A DNA stretch of 64,000 bases, taken from NCBI GenBank assembly GCA_948470475.1, contig OX419341.1, positions 23,018,707 through 23,082,706 on the forward strand. The letters are read 5' to 3'. The notes beneath the pieces are model-generated. The model did no database searches. It was not told the origin of the DNA and worked only from the letters and a program-made list of their open reading frames with translations. This document shows positions 56,394 to 64,000 of this stretch, piece after piece (within the stretch, counting starts at the first letter, position 1; each line of letters begins with the position of its first letter). A program made the translations under genes and the position numbers. The stretch comes from Galaxea fascicularis (taxonomy: Eukaryota > Cnidaria > Anthozoa > Scleractinia > Euphylliidae).

Positions 56394-57362
56394 TACTTGC
56401 GAAGTTATTTCGTTTCGGGCGACGTGAACACACGGAGGATAGAGAGACCGTTTGGAATCGTACCGTTTCAGCAACGTGAAGAACTTATCATCACGGAGAC
56501 AGTATTGGTCTCGATTATTCTGTTTGACTTGAACCGAGTTCAACGTAAGATCTACCATAATGCACTGCGGGCTATGAAACATAGATCGTGCATTATGCAT
56601 AATGGATCACAGGAGCAACCTTAATTGAAATAGGTGTATATTTGCTAAGCTTGAATGCCGCGCGAACAAATCATTAACGGAGTCAACGATGCTATTTCAC
56701 TGAGTTTTGTTCCCTTTGCAATACTTTACCTCCGTTTCTAACTTTGCCAATCTTTTTGCTTGTTGACCTGGAAAACGATAGAAAAGAAGTAAATAAAAAC
56801 TCGCCGAGTGCATTGTTGAGTTATATAAGCACGCGGGAATTTTTAAGAACACGAGAAAAGTGCCTAGAGAATTCGAAGCATGAGACGAAGCATGAGCCGT
56901 TTCACGTTGAAGAAATTATTGATTTTGAAGGTTAAGATATAGAATACTAATTGTACGTTAACGGTTTGCAATAACGGCGGGATAGTTTGCGAATCGTGGC
57001 TTGAGCTGTTAACGGTTTTGAAGTAAAACTCTTCTTTTTCTTGTTGGTAGGCAAACTTTGCCTACCAACATCATTTCTAACCACTCCTGTGATATACCTA
57101 CTGATTAGATTATCTACAACAGAAAAATGAAAAAGATTCTTGCGCAGAATTAACACCAAATCCTGAACCTAGAATTCCAATGGACCGATTAGCGGTGAAA
57201 GTATTGATACTATAGCCAAATCACTTTCTGGGACGTCTAAGCGCAATGCCATCGGATTTCTTTTAAAATCCTATGGACAGTTACATCTTCTGTACATACG
57301 CGCGTTAATCCTTTGAAGTGAGAGACACTATAAAAGGATGCTAATTAAAAGATCAGACGTGT

Positions 57363-57466
57363 GAAAAGGTAAAGGTAAAGTCACCTTATTTAACGTCGGT
57401 AGTTCCTTCAGCTACGAGGCTGGTATCAATGGAAGCCGACGGTGCGCCCTTTACCCCCCTCACTCT

Positions 57467-57500
<34 letters not shown>

Positions 57501-57615
57501 TGCTACACGGATCAGAGGAAAGTCGAAACAGACGTTGAAGTCACCGAGAATCGAACCAGGGACCTCTTGCTCCGAAAGCCGCGCACTAACCAACTGAGCC
57601 ACGCCTGCCCCTAGT
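57363..57615 (-). mobile_element. tRNA-derived SINE with 8-bp target duplication
   Basis: On the minus strand box A (GTGGCTCAGTTGGTTAGTGC) and box B (GGTTCGATTCTC) form a tRNA-like head. The body is about 170 bp and the tail TTTACCTTTACC. The putative anticodon loop TTTCGGA would give TCG (Arg). AGACGTGT flanks both sides (57355-57362, 57616-57623). Confidence 0.8.
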
Positions 57616-57692
57616 AGACGTGTCAGACGGGAGTACATTAAATGGCTACATACGAGCCTAACACAAAGCTTATTGGAAAATACTTAGGTTAC

Positions 57693-59098
57693 TATTATCA
57701 TTATTATTACAAAATACCTAAATAAATTAATGTAGTTTCTACATGAGGCTTTATGTATTAACTTAGCTTAGAAAGACGTAACTGATTCTGCACAGACAGC
57801 ATCACTTGGCAGGCTGTTCCAGAGGGGAATTACGCTTGGGAAAATAGAATGCTTGTATGCATTTGAATTAGCAAATATGTGCATGAACTTATAAGGATGA
57901 TTTAGCCGAGGCTAGTCTAGAATATGAAGGCGGGACGCACTGAATTCGGAAGAGGTGTATGGATTAAGTTGTTAATAACTTTATACATCATTCATAGTTA
58001 CTGAGTCTACATTTCTACGTTTTTCTAAACTATCCCAGCCTAGAGAGTGTGTCATACCTGTCACACTAGAATAATCAGAGGAAACAAGCGTAACAGCAGC
58101 ACGTTGAATTGAGTGACTCTATAGATGCTATGTGCTGCTTTTCAAAGGAGACCACTGGATGAAGCATATAATTCAACACATGACCTGACTAATGAATCAT
58201 AGGCCTGTTCTTTAACATAATTGATGCAGTTAGATCAGTAGTTTACTACGTAAAAGGCCTAGGATCTTTGAGGCTGTAACTAACTTGTGTATCCCATTGC
58301 AAATCATCTTGTATAAAGATACCCACGGATACTTATGGCATGATACTATCCCTAGGGGTTTATTTGACATCTGATAGCTAATGGTCGATTCTGAGTTGGA
58401 TCTAGTTATAGACATAACATTGCATTTATAAACGTTAAGGCTCACTTGCCAGGTTTTGGCCCAGTCGGTAATAGACATGTCATTTTGAAAGATGACTTCA
58501 TCCTGGGAACTCAGGATTTCACGACACATTACAGCATCATCAGCAAACAGCTTTATCTGGGAATTTAACAGTTGCACGCAATGTCAATGACATAAGTGAT
58601 GAACAAAAAGGGGCCAAGCACTGCGCCTTGGGGAACACCAGATGTGACATCAGCCCAACCTGATTTTTCACCATTTACTTGGACACGTTGAGAGCGGCCA
58701 AGAAGGAATGATTTAATCCATTCCAAGGTCTTATTTCGGACGCCATAGTAATGGAGCTTATGCAGTCACCTCTGGTGAGGGACACTATCAAAGGCTTTTG
58801 CAAAGTCTAGCAGAAGGACATCAGTTCTTGAACGCTTGTCCAGAGAGGAGAACCAATCGTCGAGAACAGTTATCAATTGTGTTACGCTAGAAAAGCCTTT
58901 GCGGTAGGATGTTATGATGTCATTATTGGAAAGATGCTTTGACGAGGAGCTTAAAACAACATGTTCCATAACTTTACATGAAATGTAGGTCAACGAGATG
59001 GGTCTGTAATTTTCAGGAAGAGATTTGTCACCCTTTTTATAGATGGGAGCGGACCACTGCTCTTTTCCAATCTTCTGGTAGGCACGAGGAGTCATGAG
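57693..59098 (-). pseudogene. 5'-truncated LINE, reverse transcriptase to 3' tail
   Basis: Minus-strand frames give the reverse transcriptase in order: [70 protein letters not shown] and ITDWAKTWQVSLNVYKCNVM. The C-terminal VIPLWNSLPSDAV lies near 57810. Frameshifts and stops break it into at least three parts. The 3' end is a TAATAATAATGATAATAG tail at 57693-57715. It belongs to a different subfamily from the copy at 45335-47170. Confidence 0.85.
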
Positions 59099-59384
59099 AT
59101 TGTTGAAAGGAGAACTGAAGGCAAAAATTCACTATTTTTCTGTATTCATTTTCCGGAAGGGTTCGATGTGGGAAATCAAGTTTCGGTTGTTTTATTTGGC
59201 CTTGGTAGTTATTGGCGGAAAAAAATCAGTTCGAACTTGCGTTTTTCCCGCTCTGGGGGCCTCTCTAGTGCGGGCTCGGAGTAGGTGTCAGCGGGGTTAT
59301 ATGACGTCACTGGTGGGGAAGACATTTGCGACTGCACTAGGGAAACACTAGAAATTGGCTTCTCTTCTTGTTACAATGGGCGTA

Positions 59385-59850
59385 ATGAGTGGTGTACAGC
59401 CTTTCCAATTTGAACCAACATTTCCCCCTGGCGAAGAACCCACTGACTCGGAAGAGAGCGAAGAAGATGACAGCGAGTTGAATCTTTCAGCCAGAATCGG
59501 CAATACTGAATGGTGCAGTTGTGGGAGAAATTGTGTGGCGATGTTGACTGACCACGAAAGTTTTTGTTGCCAAGAACTGGAGGAGCTAAATCAAAAGTTT
59601 GATGAATCAGGTTTGTTTGGTTTCGTTTGATATTCTTCCCCTGAACTGGATTGAAGAACACAAATATCAGCGAATCGATCGACAAGACAGCATCGTTTTC
59701 TTTAAGACTTACATGTAAACATTGTGTTTGATAGACTTGACATTGCGATTATTTATTCGTTTCGTTCACGGGAGTTGACTGTATAACTGAACATGCCAAG
59801 TTCAGGATTGTTTGCCTCGATACAGATGTGCTGAATACGGCGCTTGTCAC
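59385..59850 (+). CDS. partial P2X7 ballast-domain-like protein
   Basis: Exon 1 (59385-59610; an in-frame ATG at 59376 is an alternative) encodes MSGVQPFQFEP, an acidic stretch and the cysteine-rich RIGNTEWCSCGRNC...SFCCQELEEL. It ends at a GTTTGT donor in phase 1. Exon 2 starts at about 59775 after CGGGAG and reads VDCITEHAKFRIVCLDTDVL followed by NTALVTG. These match the order of motifs in cnidarian P2X7-like ballast proteins (cysteine cluster, then CIT.H..F..VCL...VL). The later R-Y-Y and IPSC blocks are absent. The frame enters a repeat from about 59855 and stops at about 59999. It is therefore truncated, perhaps by the satellite that follows. No channel domain is encoded. Confidence 0.6.
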
Positions 59851-59964
59851 AGGGAACTTTTTGCAATTCCCAGATAGGGAAAAAAATGGTGAATTTATGG
59901 GTTTTGATCGGTATTTGATTGGTATTTCCCAAACTGGGAAAATGCTACCAAAACCAATCTTGGG

Positions 59965-60390
59965 TTTAACAAAACCCATTATATCCCCAAAGATGGGATA
60001 AACTTGACCCAGTTTAAACCCAGTAATGGGATTAAATTGACCCATTATAAACCCAGTAATGGGATTATATCAACCCAGTTTTAACCCAGTAATGGGAAAA
60101 GTTTGACCCAGTTTAAACCCAGCAATGGGAATAAATTGACCCACTTTAAACCCAGTAATGGGATAAATTTGACTCAATTTAAACCCAGCAATGGGATTAA
60201 ATTGACCCAATTAAACCCAGTAATGGGATTAAATTGACCCAATTAAACCCAGTAATGGGATTAAATTGACCCAGTTTAAACCCAGTAATGGGATTTAATT
60301 GACCCAATTTTAACCCAGTAACAGGATAAACTTGATCCAGTTTAAATCCAGTGATGGGATTAAACTGATCCAGTGTAATTGCAGTAAAAA
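59965..60390. repeat. 33-bp satellite, about 13 units
   Basis: Unit approximates TTTAAACCCAGTAATGGGAT plus TAAATTGACCCAG. CAGTAAT occurs at 60021, 60054 and 60087 and CAGCAAT at 60120, exactly 33 bp apart. Each unit contains the small palindrome CCCAGTAATGGG. Units near both ends are more diverged. Confidence 0.9.
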
Positions 60391-60788
60391 CATGACTTAA
60401 ATGGGACTATATTGCATTACAGAAAATTCTCTAAAAAGTCACAGCAATGTTAACGGCAACAGTTTTATTATTGGTAATCACTGGGATAATCAAGATAAAT
60501 ACATATGACAGTGCGATTATTATGGCTTTGCTTTACAATCAAAATCAATCCAATGCGAAATCTAAAGGAGAGACTTTCTGTGCAAATATACAAAACATAC
60601 CATCTTACTAACCACAAACATCGCTATCAAATCATGTTCACACAGTATAACTCGCACATACAACATTACAGATGTATCGAGATAATTAATGGATATTTTG
60701 ATAACGAAATAGTACTCAACAAAACAACGCTCTTTGTACCACAATGTTATTCTTAACACTTGCATTATTTTTTCTAACAAGAAATACT
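60391..60788. other. no gene seen
   Basis: AT-rich sequence between the satellite and the 3' end of the next gene. I looked for further ballast-domain exons here and found none. Confidence 0.4.
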
Positions 60789-63616
60789 CTAGAGAGCAAT
60801 TTCTTTGTGTACTGTGATGTCTTCCATTCTCAGGTTTGTAATGTTTGTCTCTGGCCCATCCTTGATGGAACAGTAGCTCTGGTTTACGAGTTTCTTAGCT
60901 AATACCTCCATCAGCTGGGTCATTGTTAATGAAGTAAGTCTGTCTTGTTTTACAGTAAACTTCTTTTTTAAGACTTTCACAACATCCTCCCTGTCAACTA
61001 ATGCTTTGCCAAAAACTGCTTTGAAGATCACCTGACAAACCTTTAGATTATATGTACATAGAGCAGGAAGTCTCAGCCCTGGAGAAACATCTGTTGACAG
61101 CTGGGGGCTACACAAGTTATCATCACCCGAGGATTCCTTATCACTTTCAGTAGTGGTTGATTGTGTATCATTGAAATCATCTCTGTCATCATCTCTATTT
61201 TCATCCAGCTGCAGAAACAACAAAATTAATAGTTTTCTGAAACTGCAAACTAAGGTAGATGATCTTGGTGCAAAAAATGATCGCAAGAAAGTTGTAAAAG
61301 AAACAACTGGTAATAAACTCAAATGAACATAATGTAAATGAGCGCAAAAGAATCACTACAAAATAAATAGATGATAGATTTTTGGACATACAAAGACCTC
61401 AATTAAAATATGATTTTTTTGAGGTCCCTGTTACTTGTGGAAGTGTAATGAGCTGCACATGTATGAGTTGGTCTGATTCAGGCATGGCTAGAAAACAATA
61501 TTAATTTTAGTTGTGCTCAAGATCGCTGAAAAATATTGGCCTAATCTTTCTCAAGTCTGAGCCTCAGGGGTGTATACGCAGCTCATGCTTTAATGTCCCG
61601 ACTCACAGTCACTCATGGCTCACTTCAGCAGGGCTGTCATTAACTTTTAAGTCACCTGTACCCTTTTCTCCACACCCATAGCATCAAGGGAAAATAAAGC
61701 ATACTCAGCTTAGAATAACAGGTGTTACAAGTTAAAGCCCTTAATGACATCCCTGCTTAGGCCAAGCCTGTGACTTCCACATGCAAGTTTACATGTATCA
61801 GATACATGTTAAGTAAAATCTGCATTATGCAAAGTCCCATAGCAACTGAGCTTATCCAGGTTTCTGTAGCATTAAGCAACTAGCACCTCTCTACTCCACC
61901 CCGGATGAGGCATTGCAGGGTTGCTCCCAGCAGTGAATTTGCTGTCACCCATGTATGCACCAAGGTGGAGAAAGACACTGGGAGTTTAGTGTCTTGCCCA
62001 AAAACAATGATTTCTACCAAATTTAATTTGGCATTAGTGTTACCTTTGGTTTGGTCTTTTTCTTTGTGGGCTGGGGCTGGCCCTCTGATTCACCGCCTTC
62101 ACAGCTGGCAGACTAAAAAGAATTTCATCATTAAAATTAATCACTGCCAAAATATAATTATCGAAAATTGAACAAAAATTGTCACAGATTACAAAGGTTA
62201 GATGGTAGTTTTCCAATAACCAATAGTGTAACCAATTATTGGTTGCTCTATTTTTCCTGGCAAAGTTAGCACACAAGTTCGTTGGTGACCTTATAAGTGT
62301 CTCCTCTCCTCTTTCTGTAAATAAGGTTACAGATATGTGATTAGAATTTTACAACAAAAATTAATGAAGATGTACCTTTCGTTGAATCTTTTTCTTTTTA
62401 GGCCGGTCATCTACTTCATGGTCTTCAGAACTAGCAGACTAAAAAGGTTCATGGAAAAAAAAATCTTTATTCATATTAACATTAAGGCAGTCCTTCTTAG
62501 CAGAGCTTTGAGGTTGCTGTCTCATACAAGAAAACACAAAATTAGTCACAACAAACAATTTAGTCTGTCTATTAAATGTCTGACACTCCACCAATCATTC
62601 CATAGTGCAGTGTAGTCAAATATCAATAATAATAAAGGTAATACATGTACCTTAGAGCGTTTCAACTTGAGGTAACGTCTCTGCTCATTACAGAAATCCT
62701 GGATGTGTTTTGCTATTCCCTCCTCATTGAATCCAACCTCTGGGATACTGCAAACTGGTGCTATTTTTGTCGAGAACTCATTTAGTTCTGCCTTTATTTG
62801 CGGGGAGTTGAACTTGGGAAATTCTGGCTCCCACTTTTCAGCTGCGAGAACCCCAACCTTCTTTCTTCTGCAAGAGAGTTTTATATGAAGAATAGATGTT
62901 CTTACACATCACTGTTTACCTAGGTCAAGTGATTTGTAAGATTTCTTTCTAAATTACAGCATTCACACAAGCAAGGTATTGGGGAGGTAAAGTAAAGTTT
63001 CATTGTGATTGTACTTACTGAGGGGTTACATGAGTGCCAAGTAAACTGGCACTGTGCTGTGAATAGGTGAAGGGAATACACCTGTGCGATTTCCAGTTTG
63101 AAAACTAAGAATGTATGTTGAAAACGTTATGATACCAGTACAAGCTCAGGTCAACTATAAACTCAGTAGAAACGTGTCTTACTTTGACAAATACAGTCGC
63201 TTCGTTTCTGGCGTAAAGCTGGCAATAGCTGCCATTGTTGGTTTGACCAGCGGAGATAGCGGTCTTGACTGTACGGACTGCAAACGTTCTCCAAATTCCT
63301 TTCTAAATTTCACCGCTTTTCCATACGTAAGACCCAATCTGGTAAATATCGGCGCATCTGGTTCTCTCCGAGCTAAGTCTTTAATTGAGGAATCGTCGAT
63401 GATTTCCTCCTCTAAGTAGCAAAAGTTAAAAGTTTGGGCGGATGTTTTAATTATTGTCAGTTCAAGTGCTAAAAGGTTCCCAAATTAAACGTACGTCGAA
63501 TGTCCGAGTGTACGCTGCGTGAAACACTTACTTTCGAAAGCTGTTTTTATTTCCTCGCCAAATGTGGTTTCTATCTTCTGTAGTAAGGTTTCTTTCTCTA
63601 ATTCTTCAGCTGCCAT
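60789..63616 (-). CDS. uncharacterised lysine-rich protein with duplicated mini-exons
   Basis: Six exons on the minus strand (63532-63616, 63183-63411, 62651-62867, 62376-62438, 62044-62112, 60789-61208) join in phase to 360 residues. The N-terminal half is helical and charged (MAAEELEKETLLQKIETTFG, YGKAVKFRKEFGERL, PEVGFNEEGIAKHIQDFCNE). Exons 4 and 5 each begin SAS, continue acidic, and end in a basic run (RPKKKKIQRK, TKKKTKPK), which looks like an exon duplication and could provide nuclear localisation signals. The last exon has an acidic S/D/E tract and then a conserved-looking helical domain (NLKVCQVIFKAVFGKALVDR, LTMTQLMEVLAKKLVNQ). I do not recognise the family; a nuclear role is inferred from composition only. 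It converges on the partial ballast gene. Confidence 0.8.
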
Positions 63617-63870
63617 CTCGTGATACAGCAAAGGCAAAATGGCAGTCAAAGGGGCCAAAGATGAAACGCGCAAAACTTAGCTTACATCGAATATTATTAC
63701 GGCATTTCTTATTGCATTGTTTTCCCGCCTTTTTGTCTGACGTCGCTATCCTCTTTCTATAACTTATTGGTATTGGTTAAAATTGGATTTGCCAAGGAAC
63801 CCCGCTGGACCACTGAATTGCTGGCATATCTACTTAAAAACAAACATGGCGGTTCCTTAGGTGGCTCGAG
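63617..63870. promoter_or_regulatory. possible bidirectional promoter
   Basis: 254 bp lie between the divergent start codons at 63616 (-) and 63871 (+). It contains ACATGGCGG (63845-63853), a YY1-like core. Confidence 0.4.
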
Positions 63871-64000
63871 ATGAGCAGTTATTTTACAGAAGGAGTGAAT
63901 ATACCTTGGTCCAGAGATGAAATTTCTGGTTGCGAATGCAATGAAAAAGTGTACAGACAATTAGGGCAAATATTCCAATTATTTTCACCAGCTTGGAAGT
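63871..64000 (+). CDS. partial open frame running off the right edge
   Basis: ATG at 63871 opens MSSYFTEGVNIPWSRDEISG and continues CECNEKVYRQLGQIFQLF... to the last base without a stop (43 codons). The codon content looks protein-like, with aromatic and charged residues spread evenly. The divergent position next to the gene ending at 63616 suggests a first exon. An upstream ATG at 63846 is followed by a stop after four codons. I do not recognise the family. Confidence 0.5.
   Translation, partial: MSSYFTEGVNIPWSRDEISGCECNEKVYRQLGQIFQLFSPAWK

Larger units (their letters stand above)
51219..56632. mobile_element. foldback element hosting nested insertions
   Basis: TATTTCAATTAAGGTTGC at 51219-51236 is exactly inverted at 56615-56632. 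The arms continue inward for about 80 bp with mismatches (ACCCATGACGCATGATC... against ...TTATGCATAATGGATCAC). The Ty3/Gypsy element and a small MITE lie between the arms. They therefore arrived later, or the element was assembled around them. Confidence 0.6.
50071..56767 (-). pseudogene. decaying paralogue of the secreted cysteine-rich gene, split by transposons
   Basis: The last exon (50071 to about 50548) keeps the same frame as the intact gene: ANLKAELAKAGKPSGFALLD, GAFYNYGC and FSFCCCRK. It carries a nonsense codon after GYDK, where TAC became TGA. Two cysteines are replaced (TCAQIC to TSSQIC; HNCDGE to RSYDGE). The acceptor region has seven extra bases (TTTCAAC) and no longer fits the phase. 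The 38-base exon 3 survives at 56730-56767 with good splice signals. Exons 1 and 2 were not found to the right. Intron 3 has grown from 0.6 kb to 6.2 kb by nested element insertions. Confidence 0.8.

Noticed and set aside
59749..60045. 98-residue minus-strand frame
   Set aside because: It runs through the 33-bp satellite, whose length is a multiple of three and keeps frames open by chance.

Overview
The window is animal nuclear DNA, most likely from a cnidarian and probably a stony coral. It has short exons with GT-AG introns of 0.3 to 10 kb. It carries several conserved animal genes (YIPF6, TIMM8, COMMD8, KIF9), a low-GC background and a dense, layered load of SINEs, LINEs, Penelope-like, Ty3/Gypsy and foldback/MITE elements. 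The coral assignment rests on remembered repeat families and on the gene style; it is inference, not proof. Exon models were built by hand by requiring splice signals and reading phase to agree across every junction.

Left part (1-18 kb): a decayed hAT transposase and a LINE 3' end come first. YIPF6 (+, 4165-18001, six exons) follows. Its 9.6-kb last intron holds a nested, intronless gene on the minus strand (15975-16703) for a membrane-anchored protein with three thrombospondin type-1 repeats. The same intron holds a broken paralogue of that gene (8842-9320), a Penelope-like element arranged as a large inverted repeat, and several foldback elements.

Middle (18-43 kb): an intergenic stretch leads to a single-exon TIMM8 gene (+) with a YY1-like promoter motif. 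COMMD8 (-, five exons) and KIF9 (+, five exons) are divergent, with 189 bp between their start codons. KIF9 converges on a six-exon minus-strand gene (34312-41362) for an ankyrin-repeat protein whose kinase domain has lost the HRD and DFG catalytic residues.

Right part (41-64 kb): a four-exon secreted cysteine-rich protein gene of no recognised family (-, 41738-43792) has a ~190-bp tandem array just upstream, and each unit carries an X-box/RFX-like motif. A decaying paralogue lies 8 kb away (50071-56767, -). Its third intron was invaded by nested transposons, including an apparently intact Ty3/Gypsy element with identical 132-bp LTRs, a 5-bp target duplication and one 1366-residue gag-pol frame. 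After a tRNA-derived SINE and a LINE come a partial gene related to the P2X7 ballast domain, a 33-bp satellite, and an unrecognised six-exon gene (360 residues, -) containing a duplicated mini-exon. A partial divergent reading frame runs off the right edge.
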